From IMG/VR virus record IMGVR_UViG_3300046167_000449, positions 1 through 54,370 of that record: DNA of 54,370 nt; one strand, given 5' to 3'. Position numbers and translations under genes: made by a program. Shown in pieces: positions 24,485 through 32,889 of this stretch. Each line of letters starts with the position of its first letter. Position 1 is the stretch's first letter. Below the pieces are notes generated by a model. The model searched no databases and was not told where the DNA came from. It worked only from the letters and a program-made list of their open reading frames with translations. Source of the DNA: a virus.

Positions 24485-26343
24485 TGGCACTAAATAATTT
24501 AAAAACATATTTCGAAGGCGCTAACTCAAATGAGTTTATGGATTTACTTAATAACAAATGTATTGTTACTGAGAAAATTGATGGCTCATCTTTTCATGTA
24601 AAGAGAAATAAAACAGATTTCTCTTACTATAAGTCTGGTTCAAAGACTGAGATGAATGTTATAGATCGTACAATCGTTAGATATTACGAGAACGCGATTA
24701 GACATTTTAAAACAGTTACTGAAGAGAACAAGTTAGATATGCCTTTTGATTGGAAATTTGGTTTTGAATATTTAGGAGATAATAAGACTATTGATATTGA
24801 ATATGATGTATTACCAAAGTCTAATTTAGTTTTAACGCATATACAAGTACTACAACCTTCTAATCCAAATAAAGTTAGAAAGGTAATTAGAGATACTAAG
24901 ATTCTAAATAAATGGGCAGATAAATTAGATGTTAATAGACCTCCAGTTCTTTTTGAAGGTCTTTTACATTCTGGTCAAAAATCTGCAATCGTTGATGTTT
25001 TAGAAACGAGTATAAATGAATTTGAAGAGAGATTTGAAAATCCTGATAGACCTTCTTTTACTAGAGTAGTTTATAGTATCTTTAATGAAAATCAAAAAGC
25101 ATCAGCTTTAATGCACGATCTTTCTAAAGATGTTTCTGGTTTTATAGTTAACTTTCATGATGGAAAGGGACTTAAATCTTTTGTCTTAGAAAAGTTTAAT
25201 AAACAACCAAGACCAGAAAGAAAACCATCTGACATGTATCAGATTTCTATTTTAGACATCGTTGAACATTTTATGCAATTTGATATTGATTCAATAGAAT
25301 TAAAAGAAGAAACATCTGACAAAAGATATTTAGAATTAATGTCAGAGATGTTTAATAGTTATATTGACGCAAATGCTACAAAATATATTGGAGCTAAATT
25401 TGACTCTGCAGATTTTGCAGAATCTCCTATGTTTGAATTAAACCATAAATTCTTACAAAACGAAAAGACATTAACTTTAGTACAGGATAAAATTTTAGCG
25501 GAACTATTTAAAATTACTTTAGGTTCTTTTAGAAGAAAGAGAAGTAAGGAGACTGATATTATTTCTGGAGATGTGTTAACAGGATTAAATGAGCTTATTG
25601 AAAAGGTTGAAAATAAAATATTAGCTAAAGCAAATGAAGATAGCGTAATGAACTTTAAACAGTATTTAGTAAATCAAAGAATATCTGCTGAAGTATCACC
25701 TGTTATGGAGGCTTTAAAAGTAGACTATCCAGAAAAAGGTAAACAATTAGTAAATATGTTTGTTGGTAGATTCCAACCATTTACATTAGGACATGCTAAA
25801 GTTGTAGAAACAATTCATAAGCAAAATGGCTATCCTGTAGTTATTCTATTAGTTAAAGCTAAGAATAAGAAAAAGGAAGATGCATTTAAGAGACCTTATG
25901 ATGAGGCAACTCAAGTGGCTATGATAAACAGATTAAAGGGTAAATTACCTATTGAAGATATTTTCGTAATTCCAACTGGAGGTATTGATACTATGTTTAA
26001 TGCAATGAGACCTAAATACGAACCTGTATTATGGGGAACTGGAAGTGATAGAATGAGAACTTATGGTTTTCAAGTAGATAAGCAGGAATATAGAGATGCT
26101 CTAGATGTTAGAGATGATTTTGGTTTATTTGAAATCCCTAGAACAGGAAAGAATATATCAGCAACTCAAGTAAGAAATGCAATGCTAGATGGCGATGAGA
26201 AGCTATTTAAGAAACTAACTCCTAAGCCATTACATAACATGTATGCCGAGTTAAAACAAAAATTAGAAGACTCGATGGGAGTTATGGCAGAATCTACAGA
26301 TGTAGAGTTCTTAACCTTCGATGATTTTATTAAGAATATATAA
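24484..26343 (+). CDS. Fusion: RNA ligase-like nucleotidyltransferase plus NMNAT-like domain
   Basis: The gene encodes 619 residues in one intact frame. Residues 1-250 are ligase-like: TEKIDGSSFHVKRN (motif I, Lys nucleophile), FGFEYLGDN (motif III), FIVNFHDGKGLKSFVLEKF (motifs IV-V). A helical middle contains MNFKQYLVNQR, another targeting-like motif. Residues about 420-590 are an adenylyltransferase of the NadM/NMNAT type: VGRFQPFTLGHAKVVE (HxGH-like) and ISATQVRNAML (ISxTxxR). The C-terminus, EFLTFDDFIKNI, again resembles the targeting motif. Combining NAD synthesis chemistry with a ligase suggests NAD recycling or nucleotide repair; this is inference. Confidence 0.75.
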   Translation: MALNNLKTYFEGANSNEFMDLLNNKCIVTEKIDGSSFHVKRNKTDFSYYKSGSKTEMNVIDRTIVRYYENAIRHFKTVTEENKLDMPFDWKFGFEYLGDNKTIDIEYDVLPKSNLVLTHIQVLQPSNPNKVRKVIRDTKILNKWADKLDVNRPPVLFEGLLHSGQKSAIVDVLETSINEFEERFENPDRPSFTRVVYSIFNENQKASALMHDLSKDVSGFIVNFHDGKGLKSFVLEKFNKQPRPERKPSDMYQISILDIVEHFMQFDIDSIELKEETSDKRYLELMSEMFNSYIDANATKYIGAKFDSADFAESPMFELNHKFLQNEKTLTLVQDKILAELFKITLGSFRRKRSKETDIISGDVLTGLNELIEKVENKILAKANEDSVMNFKQYLVNQRISAEVSPVMEALKVDYPEKGKQLVNMFVGRFQPFTLGHAKVVETIHKQNGYPVVILLVKAKNKKKEDAFKRPYDEATQVAMINRLKGKLPIEDIFVIPTGGIDTMFNAMRPKYEPVLWGTGSDRMRTYGFQVDKQEYRDALDVRDDFGLFEIPRTGKNISATQVRNAMLDGDEKLFKKLTPKPLHNMYAELKQKLEDSMGVMAESTDVEFLTFDDFIKNI

Positions 26344-26363
26344 AACAAATATAGTATAATAAC

Positions 26364-26777
26364 ATGAATAACATAAAGACATTTGAAGGTTTCAGAGAAG
26401 ACGGTTACAAACCAGTAAATGAGTCTATTCCATTTGGATCTTACTACTATAATGATAGAACATCATTTGGAGAGCATGGTGATAACCTTCCAGAAAAAGG
26501 TGAAACTAAATACCTAGTATTTGCTCATAATAGCGCAGACCTTAATGGTCAAACTATTAGATTAGAAGGTGAGGTTAGATTTGGATCTACAACTTCAAAA
26601 AGATACATTGGAATTTTTGAAGACGAAGCATCTGCAACAGATGCATATAGTGCTTCTATGAAAAAGCCAGAAGGAACATTTGTTTCTTTCTCAATGGGAA
26701 CTCTTTATGCAAAGTCTAAGTTTTCATTTCAATATGAAGAGACTAAAGGTTATTTAGCAAAAATTAAAGTAAGATAA
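26364..26777 (+). CDS. Internal-protein-like 137-residue protein
   Basis: It starts MNNIKTFEGFREDGYKPVNE, combining a KTFEGF targeting-like motif with a VNE site at residue about 20, after which a beta-rich domain begins (SIPFGSYYYNDRTSFG onward). I know no family for the domain. Cleavage after VNE would leave a compact protein of about 117 residues, much as T4 internal proteins lose a short leader. An AATATATAAA sequence lies 30 bases upstream, and the next gene follows after two bases. Confidence 0.5.
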   Translation: MNNIKTFEGFREDGYKPVNESIPFGSYYYNDRTSFGEHGDNLPEKGETKYLVFAHNSADLNGQTIRLEGEVRFGSTTSKRYIGIFEDEASATDAYSASMKKPEGTFVSFSMGTLYAKSKFSFQYEETKGYLAKIKVR

Positions 26778-26779
26778 TT

Positions 26780-26968
26780 ATGGCAACATTCGAAGACTTT
26801 TTATCAGAAGGTAAGAAAATACAAATTAAAAGAAGGTATACTGAGAACCACCCTGCTTCAACAGTAGGTAAAACTGCTAGCGTAAGAAACGCAGTACTTA
26901 AAGCAGTTAAAGATGGTGTAATCACAGAAGAAGAGTTTACTAAAATACTTTCTGAATTATCCTGGTGA
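26780..26968 (+). CDS. Internal-protein-like polyprotein, segment 1
   Basis: It starts MATFEDFLSEGKKIQIKRRY; FEDFLSEG is the closest copy here of the T4 targeting and cleavage sequence. A helical EEEFTKILSEL region follows. Deleting one T near 26960 continues it as PGDHRQWRTRN to LRILAELDEEPKAAG (to about 27090). A second insertion in GGGG there leads into the frame at 27067. After both joins this is a single gene from 26780 to 28878. Confidence 0.5.
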   Translation: MATFEDFLSEGKKIQIKRRYTENHPASTVGKTASVRNAVLKAVKDGVITEEEFTKILSELSW

Positions 26969-27066
26969 CCATAGACAATGGAGAACTAGAAATACAAAAT
27001 ATTTTAATGTTTCTGAAGAGGGTATTAAACTTTCAAAGTGGGGTCTTAGAATTTTAGCTGAATTAG

Positions 27067-28878
27067 ATGAAGAACCTAAAGCTGCTGGGGTATTTCGAAG
27101 CTACAGTAGAGATGGATGCAATTAACCCTGATGATAAAGACTTCCTAAAATTCTTAAAGAAGAATAAAGTTAAGATTATCAATAAAGAAATGGACGGTCC
27201 AGGTGGAGGCTACCCAGTTATCACAATGCAGGGTAAAAGAAAAGACCTTGAAAAAGTATTAGCAGATTCAGAGCTTGGATGGGACGATCCAGATTTAGCT
27301 GAGTATATCGAAGAGTCAGTAAACGAAAAGATTAAAGTTACTAAAGACGAATGGCCTTATATTGAATTCAAAGATGGTGGTAAAAAGCACAAAGTAGAAT
27401 TTGATTATGAGGATATTATTGACGACCACGGTAACGAGGGCCAAGATCAATACTGGATTGGTAAAGATGAAGATGGTCAAGAGTGGCAAATAGATGTTTA
27501 TGCTGATTACAGAGGTGAAGTAGAAGAAGTACACTATGATACTTTAATGGTAGCAGAGAATAAATCAGTAAATGAAAAAGACGACGCCGGTGACCACTTA
27601 GACAAGCTTGCTGAATTAGTAGGTAAAGCAAAAGACTTTATGTCAGTTGGCAAAGAATTAAAAAAAGGTAAGTACAAATATGACTTTGGTACTGGTATGA
27701 TGCCACACTATCAAGTAGAAGCAGACGGATTTACTTTTATGATTCTTAATAAAAGATATGTTGACAAAGGCGATAGAGAAGTTGGCGATATTGCAATCGG
27801 ACTATTAGAAAATATGAACACAAATATGACAAACACAAACGAAATTAACTTATTTGAATCATTCGGAGCATTCTTAAACTCTGAGGGTATTCTTAACGAA
27901 GCAATTAGCTCTTCTATATTAAGATCAGTTCTATCGAACGGTAGAGAAGGTAAACAAGCTAAGAAAAATCTTTCTCAATTAGCTAAAGGTTTTTATGGGC
28001 TATCTAAAGTAGCTCTTGATAAAATTCAAGATGAAGATTTTATTATTAGCAATGACGTATCAAAAGTATTTAAGAACTATGGTGGTTCAAGCCACGTACT
28101 TTTCTTTATCTCAGATAACGAGAAAGAAAATCCATACTATGACCATAATAACGGATCTTGGAATGACTATAAAGTAGTTCCAGGTGGAGGTATTGTATTA
28201 GCAGCTATGTCTGGTGACAGACAATTCTATGCTAACGAATGGTCAAGATGGGCAGGTGAAAGAGCTTGGTCTAAGAATAAAAAAGGTGATGTAGACCAAA
28301 TAGGTATCAACCACAAATACAGAGGTTGGGGCGCATCAGGTCTTAATAATGGTAAGAGAATTTCAGAGATGTCTGATAGAGTTATTGTTATCAACCTAGA
28401 ACTAATTAGACAAAAGTATTCTACTGAAAATCTTAGAAATGCAAGAAAAGAAGCTAGAGCAGGTGCAACAGCATTCAAATCTGATAAAGACTTTAGAGAT
28501 GCTAACAGAAATAGATACCACAAGATCTTAGCTGATAAAGCAGCAAGCTTACCACTAGATAAAATGGTATCAGATGCTATCGATAAACTTGCTAAACAAA
28601 TCTCAGACGGTTTAAAGAAAGGTGAGAAGACTAGATACCAAGAAATTAAAATTGGTGAATCTCCAAAAGGTAAAGAAGTAAAAGCAAAAGATGCATCTCA
28701 ACACATGTCAAATATCTTAGATGACTATTCTAGGTATGTAGATTACATTAGACAGGCAGAAGAATCTGAAGCTAGATATGGTGAAAGAGAATCTTACTAC
28801 GAAAGAGAATCTAAGAACTATGCAAAAAACATTAAAGAAAGAATAAACAAGATTGATAGTTTCGACTACGCTTGGTAA
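27067..28878 (+). CDS. Internal-protein-like polyprotein, main segment
   Basis: Real sequence begins at about 27090 (GYFEATVEMDAINPDDKD). The ATG at 27067 reads out of frame with the coding sequence above it. Three or more modules are separated by likely processing sites: EESVNEKIKV, NKSVNEKDDA, and INLFESFGAFLNSEG followed by GILNEAISSS. The last module, about 320 residues, is helical with a GINHKYRGWGASG motif and has no known family. An internal ATG before INLFESF could also start a separate protein. Packaging and processing are inferred from the motifs. Confidence 0.5.
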   Translation: MKNLKLLGYFEATVEMDAINPDDKDFLKFLKKNKVKIINKEMDGPGGGYPVITMQGKRKDLEKVLADSELGWDDPDLAEYIEESVNEKIKVTKDEWPYIEFKDGGKKHKVEFDYEDIIDDHGNEGQDQYWIGKDEDGQEWQIDVYADYRGEVEEVHYDTLMVAENKSVNEKDDAGDHLDKLAELVGKAKDFMSVGKELKKGKYKYDFGTGMMPHYQVEADGFTFMILNKRYVDKGDREVGDIAIGLLENMNTNMTNTNEINLFESFGAFLNSEGILNEAISSSILRSVLSNGREGKQAKKNLSQLAKGFYGLSKVALDKIQDEDFIISNDVSKVFKNYGGSSHVLFFISDNEKENPYYDHNNGSWNDYKVVPGGGIVLAAMSGDRQFYANEWSRWAGERAWSKNKKGDVDQIGINHKYRGWGASGLNNGKRISEMSDRVIVINLELIRQKYSTENLRNARKEARAGATAFKSDKDFRDANRNRYHKILADKAASLPLDKMVSDAIDKLAKQISDGLKKGEKTRYQEIKIGESPKGKEVKAKDASQHMSNILDDYSRYVDYIRQAEESEARYGERESYYERESKNYAKNIKERINKIDSFDYAW

Positions 28879-28890
28879 TATAATAGAGAT

Positions 28891-29535
28891 ATGCCTTCTG
28901 TAAGTAAGTCACAACAAAGATTAATGGGAATGGCATACGCTGTTAAATCCGGCGACATGGAAATCTCAGACATCGACCCAGCTTACAGAGACAAAGTAAA
29001 ATCATTATCAGACGGAATGACAAAGAAAGATCTAAAGAAATACGCTTCAACAAAACACGAAGATTTACCAGAGACGGTAGATGAAGATTTTGCTCAAGCA
29101 CAACAACATATTACTCCTAGTGCAAACATTGGAGGTATGGGTCCTGTAATTTTACCATCTGATGGTGGCGTTGGTTCCGGTGATGTTCCTTCAGTTGCAG
29201 ATATAGATGATGACGAAGAGGAAGCTAAGAAAGATAAAACAAAAAAGAAATTAGAAATGGAAGGATTTAAACTATTTACACAATTTAGTAACTTTATTAA
29301 TGAGGGTTTAGCTGAGTCCGATAAAGTATACGAAGAGGCTATACTTGAAAATGCGGTTAGAGATTTACATTTTGAAACTGATCCAAAGAGAGCTGAAGAA
29401 TTAAAAATAGAAATCGGTACATCTCAAGGTGAAGTTACAAGAAGAAAACAAATTGAAGGCGGTGAATATTCACTAAGAAGATTTAGAAAAGAGATTAAAT
29501 ACGATGAGACCTGGAGAAGATCTTGGTGTATTTAA
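28891..29535 (+). CDS. DUF3008-type N-terminal domain plus internal-protein-like region, segment 1
   Basis: Residues 1-62 (MPSVSKSQQRLMGMAYAVKS, MTKKDLKKYASTKHEDLP) match the small DUF3008-type proteins found in phages and bacteria (VSKxQQRFMGM, ASTKHxxLP); the role is unknown. An acidic linker follows, then KLFTQFSNFINEGLAESDK, a further targeting and VNE-like motif. The frame ends at 29535, and the +1 frame from 29504 continues the same protein (PGEDLGVFKPGSYM). The full gene, with two joins, runs 28891-30536. Confidence 0.6.
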   Translation: MPSVSKSQQRLMGMAYAVKSGDMEISDIDPAYRDKVKSLSDGMTKKDLKKYASTKHEDLPETVDEDFAQAQQHITPSANIGGMGPVILPSDGGVGSGDVPSVADIDDDEEEAKKDKTKKKLEMEGFKLFTQFSNFINEGLAESDKVYEEAILENAVRDLHFETDPKRAEELKIEIGTSQGEVTRRKQIEGGEYSLRRFRKEIKYDETWRRSWCI

Positions 29536-29806
29536 ACCTGGTAGTTATATGGCTGCTACTTCTACATTAGGTGATGGTCCACATAAGAAAGTGGTTAAGA
29601 AGAGGAGATGGAACCAGAAAATGTATAACCAATGGATTGAGGATGTAGCTTCTAACGGTGGCTGGGAACATGCATTCGATATGGCCCAAAATGCTAAACA
29701 TGAACATGGGCTTATTGATTGGGTAAAGAAAAACTATAGAGATGACGATCCAATGCAAAGAATTCAATGGGATATTGAAGCATTTCGCAGAATCTGTAGT
29801 TATTGA
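29504..29806 (+). CDS. DUF3008-type internal-protein-like gene, segment 2
   Basis: This is the middle piece of the 28891-30536 gene: GVFKPGSYMAATSTLGDGPH, then a basic helix (KKVVKKRRWNQKMYNQWIED) and NGGWEHAFDMAQNAKHEHG. No catalytic motif is seen. A +1 shift near 29790 leads into segment 3. Its ATG is not a true start. Confidence 0.45.
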   Translation: MRPGEDLGVFKPGSYMAATSTLGDGPHKKVVKKRRWNQKMYNQWIEDVASNGGWEHAFDMAQNAKHEHGLIDWVKKNYRDDDPMQRIQWDIEAFRRICSY

Positions 29807-30536
29807 AGCTGAAAGTGTAAAGGTAGGAGAATATATCAAAACCCAATACGGTTATTTCTATAAAAGAGTCGACGGTAAAGTTGGAGGACAAGAAGCTTTC
29901 GTTGAAATAAAGAAAGGAAAAGAAGGAAAGAGAAAAACAAGTATTCATGATACAGTTAGCTTTGAAATAGTTGATAAAGATGCTGCATTCGAATCATTGG
30001 TTACTGAAAAAAGTTGGAATGACGTTGCAAAAGTAATGGATGCTGGATTAAAGAAGGCTATAAAGAAAGGTATAACTACTTTAAGGTATGCTAAAGATTA
30101 CGTTAAATCATTAGAAAGAATGGCAAATAAAGAGGCTAAAAAATTCTTTGACGAGTATGGAGATTTTACCGAAGATGATTGGATTGAGGATGTAAGATAT
30201 AATATGGCTAATGAAAAAGTTAAAGACTATTTTTCTGAATGGGTAGCACTTAATGAGAAGAAAGAAGAAGATAGAGACGGTATGATGAAGTTTATTAAAA
30301 AGCACATGAGCTTTGTAGGTACTTCTGAAGATTTCAACGGCTCTGAAGGAGGTATTCATGTTTCCGGAGAAAATTGGGAAGATGAATTTAAAGGTCAAAC
30401 AATATATGACTACTACTCAGAAGATTACAAGAATAGAGAATTTGGTGTACTTAACTCATGGGAAAAGGAACTAAATAAAAGAGGATGGTATAGTGAGTGG
30501 TACGATGCAGGCACGGTCATGATATGGCCACTATAA
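29742..30536 (+). CDS. DUF3008-type internal-protein-like gene, segment 3
   Basis: Real sequence starts near 29785 (HFAESVVIEAESVKVGEYIK). It includes a small beta domain (YGYFYKRVDGKVGGQEAF), long Lys-rich helices and an aromatic end (RGWYSEWYDAGTVMIWPL). SVVIEAE is another [VI]xE site. The gene ends just before a rho-independent terminator at 30562-30592, which therefore closes the whole 21-30.5 kb transcription unit. Confidence 0.5.
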   Translation: MTIQCKEFNGILKHFAESVVIEAESVKVGEYIKTQYGYFYKRVDGKVGGQEAFVEIKKGKEGKRKTSIHDTVSFEIVDKDAAFESLVTEKSWNDVAKVMDAGLKKAIKKGITTLRYAKDYVKSLERMANKEAKKFFDEYGDFTEDDWIEDVRYNMANEKVKDYFSEWVALNEKKEEDRDGMMKFIKKHMSFVGTSEDFNGSEGGIHVSGENWEDEFKGQTIYDYYSEDYKNREFGVLNSWEKELNKRGWYSEWYDAGTVMIWPL

Positions 30537-30561
30537 AAGACAAAGTTTTTACAAAATAATT

Positions 30562-30592
30562 AGCCTGATATTTTTTTATGTCAGGCTTTTTT
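30562..30592 (+). terminator. Rho-independent terminator closing the 21-30.5 kb unit
   Basis: The stem AGCCTGA/TCAGGCT (30562-30568 with 30581-30587) is followed by six T. Its 3' half and T-run are also part of the promoter core 30571-30608, so terminator and promoter share bases. Confidence 0.75.
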
Positions 30593-30608
30593 CGTATATT
30601 AGTACTGT
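30571..30608 (+). promoter_or_regulatory. TATGTCA/TATATTAG promoter core, copy 3
   Basis: A T-run, TATGTCA, then TTTTTTCG and TATATTAGTACTGT repeat, on the plus strand, the core of the elements before the minus-strand genes at 16538 and 40565. TATATTAG (30595-30602) resembles the Bacteroidota -7 box. The ATG at 30610 follows so closely that the message would be nearly leaderless. Confidence 0.55.
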
Positions 30609-30609
30609 G

Positions 30610-30771
30610 ATGAACAAGAAAAAGAAACATGATGACAAATTAGACTTCAACGGAGGATGGTCTCCGGGTGAGGCTGCGCATCATATTTCTAAGAAGATGA
30701 CACAACAAACAGTATCAGATAAAACTAAGTACTCAAGAAAGAAGAAACATAAAAATAAAGACGATGAGTAA
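30610..30771 (+). CDS. Small basic protein, 53 residues
   Basis: It starts MNKKKKHDDKLDFNGGWSPG and ends YSRKKKHKNKDDE, with Lys-rich ends around a short EAAHHISKKM helix. Its start sits directly behind a repeated promoter core, and its stop overlaps the next ATG at 30764 by eight bases, which supports it as a real translated gene. A nucleic-acid-binding role is plausible from charge alone. Confidence 0.55.
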   Translation: MNKKKKHDDKLDFNGGWSPGEAAHHISKKMTQQTVSDKTKYSRKKKHKNKDDE

Positions 30772-31441
30772 AATAGTAGTAATAGGAGACATTCACGGAC
30801 ACGTGAGTTGGAAGAAGATTATCGAGCTGAATCCTGATGCTACTGAGTTTGTATTCATTGGAGACTATTTTGATTCATTCTCAGTTTCACATGTAGAACA
30901 AATCTATAATTACAAAGAGATTATTGCATGGAAGGAATCTACTGATGTTAAGGTAACTATGCTGATCGGTAATCATGACTTTCACTATATGTCAGATTGT
31001 GGTGGAAGATATGGTGGATATAATGTATGGCACGCACCGGAAATTGGTGAACTCTTAAAAGAAACTAAAGAACATTTACAAGTAGCATATCAGGTAGATA
31101 AGTTTTTATTTACGCATGCCGGCGTTTCGAAAGAATGGTATGAGGCCAATTTCCCAGAAGGTGGTAATATCCCAGAACAAATTAATGATCTATGGTCTTA
31201 TGATAAGAGATCGTTTAATCATAGTGGTATGGAAATGTATGGTAATTATGATGGTGAAGGTCCAATGTGGATTAGACCTCAAGCCCTAAGACGTAATCCT
31301 CTTAACGATACTATTATACAAGTCGTTGGGCATACTAATATGAAAGTGATCGACTATGATGATAATCACTATTTTGTTGACTCACTCCCGCATGAGTATC
31401 TTTGTATTGAAAATGGAGTCCCAGTTATCTACGAACTTTAG
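30764..31441 (+). CDS. Calcineurin-like metallophosphatase
   Basis: At 225 residues it matches lambda-phosphatase-like enzymes in length. The two-metal motifs are in order: GDIHGH (about residue 8), GDYFD (33), GNHDFHY (69), FTHAGV (114) and VVGHTN (about 190). The family removes phosphate from proteins or nucleotides; the target here is unknown. The gene shares an operon with the small basic protein upstream and ends where the next promoter begins. Confidence 0.85.
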   Translation: MSKIVVIGDIHGHVSWKKIIELNPDATEFVFIGDYFDSFSVSHVEQIYNYKEIIAWKESTDVKVTMLIGNHDFHYMSDCGGRYGGYNVWHAPEIGELLKETKEHLQVAYQVDKFLFTHAGVSKEWYEANFPEGGNIPEQINDLWSYDKRSFNHSGMEMYGNYDGEGPMWIRPQALRRNPLNDTIIQVVGHTNMKVIDYDDNHYFVDSLPHEYLCIENGVPVIYEL

Positions 31442-31470
31442 TGAAACAAACTAGCATTCTTCTCTATAAT
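31441..31470 (+). promoter_or_regulatory. GAAAC-N17-TATAAT promoter
   Basis: GTGAAA (31441-31446) and TATAAT (31465-31470) are separated by 18 bases and align with the sites at 35334, 40654, 41311 and 43708. The site shares AACTAG with the 41311 copy. It precedes the gene at 31495 by 24 bases and drives the 31.5-35 kb unit. Confidence 0.6.
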
Positions 31471-31494
31471 AATTAAGATTTAATTAGTTATTTT

Positions 31495-31831
31495 ATGAGC
31501 AAGAACATTCTAAAAGACAGCAGACGAAATTATTAACAACAGATCCGAAGAGAAAGAACGTATGTACGGTCCTTTCGAAGAAGGCATGAGACGTGCCGCA
31601 ATGATCTGTGCAGGTATGACCGGTAAAGAATGGTCAGGATCTGATATGTATGCCGCGCTAGTCGCACTTAAATTAAGCAGACATTCTTACAACTACAAAG
31701 AAGATAACCTATTAGATGCAGTAGCATATATTGGCGGTCTTGATAATTACATTAAGAAGTATGGATATGGTCCAACTGAGAAGCCTATTAATTTAACTGA
31801 CGCAGACGCTGGATATGGAGACAAACAGTAA
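31495..31831 (+). CDS. DUF6378-like phage protein (interrupted)
   Basis: It starts MSKNILK. One inserted base near 31514 breaks the frame, which continues as TADEIINNRSEEKERMYGPF to the stop at 31829-31831, about 111 residues. The pattern YGPFEEGMRRAAMI, DMYAALVALKLSRH, EDNLLDAVAYIG resembles the DUF6378 group of small phage helical proteins, distant relatives of MazG-type pyrophosphatase helices. Activity is unproven. The following gene starts inside its last 17 bases. Confidence 0.5.
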
Positions 31832-32888
31832 CCTAGTCTATTTCACAGACTTAGAGAAAGATAAATCACTTAAAATTGGTATTGCCGCACTTGTAGGTAA
31901 ACTCAGTCCAAAATTAAGTTCACACAAATCTGGATGGGCATTCCATCTAGCTAATCAACTAACACATGCAGGCTACACAGACGTGCAAGTCATTACAGAC
32001 ACAGAGACCGATTGGTCTACATTTGATGTAATGTTACTTGAGCACGGTATGGAGTTTAAGGGTAATTTTAATATCTTTGGTGGAGCGAACGATGACTTGT
32101 ACCAACAAATCACTAGAATGTTCGCTCAAGGTGTCAAGCTATATTCGCTTCACCACGATATGCCCTGTGTAGGAACTCTAATTGAAAAGAGATTAAAAAC
32201 AGGTTCAGAGCTATTTAAAACTCTAGAATCTAGAATCGATGAGGCTAAGAAAATTTGTTCCCAAATCCCCCGCGTGGACAGAATAGAAAATACAAACGCG
32301 CTTTGCTTTGGTGACTCGCATTCTTTTAGTCAATATAGCCCAGGATTTCAAACAGACAGAAATGATGGTCTAACACTTTTTGGAACTTTAAGAAGAGGTA
32401 TTAGAACTTATGTCCCAGAAAATATTGAGTCATTACGTATTTATGTAGGTAATATAGATATTAGACATCACTTAATGAGACAAGACAATCCATCGAAGTC
32501 TTTAAAAATAATGATGGAAAATTACGAACAACAATTAATTGATTTAGAGATTAATGAAATAGAAGTTGTTCAAGCACTACCAATTGAGAACGAATCTAGA
32601 CCATTACCAAAAACTGGCTACTATAAAGATACTCCATTTGCTGGTACTTGGGCAGAAAGAACTGCATTAGTTAAAGAATTTAATCAATTAGTAGAAGCAA
32701 TGTGTAATAGAAATGGTTGGAAGACTTGGAAACATTCAGATGTTTTCTTAAACTCTTTTGGCGAGTTAACATTTGATGTTATGGAAAAGCCTAAGTCAGT
32801 TCATATTGCACGAGAATATTATCGTTGGGATCTAGTTAAGAACGAACCTAACACAAAATTAACTAAAGTAACACAAGCACTATTTTAA
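31815..32888 (+). CDS. SGNH/GDSL-like protein with Rossmann-type N-terminal domain
   Basis: This is a 357-residue protein. The N-terminal part (GIAALVGKLSPKLSSHKSGW, DVQVITDTETDWSTFDVMLL, KLYSLHHDMPCVG) looks like half of a Rossmann/GT-B glycosyltransferase fold. From about residue 160 an SGNH-like domain follows: ALCFGDSHSFSQY (GDSH block), RIYVGNIDIRHHL (GxIDxRxH, seen in sugar-linked SGNH families) and a late His (SVHIAREYYRW). It ends KVTQALF, which could bind the clamp. A role in DNA or glycan modification is possible. I cannot name a substrate. Confidence 0.5.
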   Translation: METNSNLVYFTDLEKDKSLKIGIAALVGKLSPKLSSHKSGWAFHLANQLTHAGYTDVQVITDTETDWSTFDVMLLEHGMEFKGNFNIFGGANDDLYQQITRMFAQGVKLYSLHHDMPCVGTLIEKRLKTGSELFKTLESRIDEAKKICSQIPRVDRIENTNALCFGDSHSFSQYSPGFQTDRNDGLTLFGTLRRGIRTYVPENIESLRIYVGNIDIRHHLMRQDNPSKSLKIMMENYEQQLIDLEINEIEVVQALPIENESRPLPKTGYYKDTPFAGTWAERTALVKEFNQLVEAMCNRNGWKTWKHSDVFLNSFGELTFDVMEKPKSVHIAREYYRWDLVKNEPNTKLTKVTQALF

Positions 32889-32889
32889 T

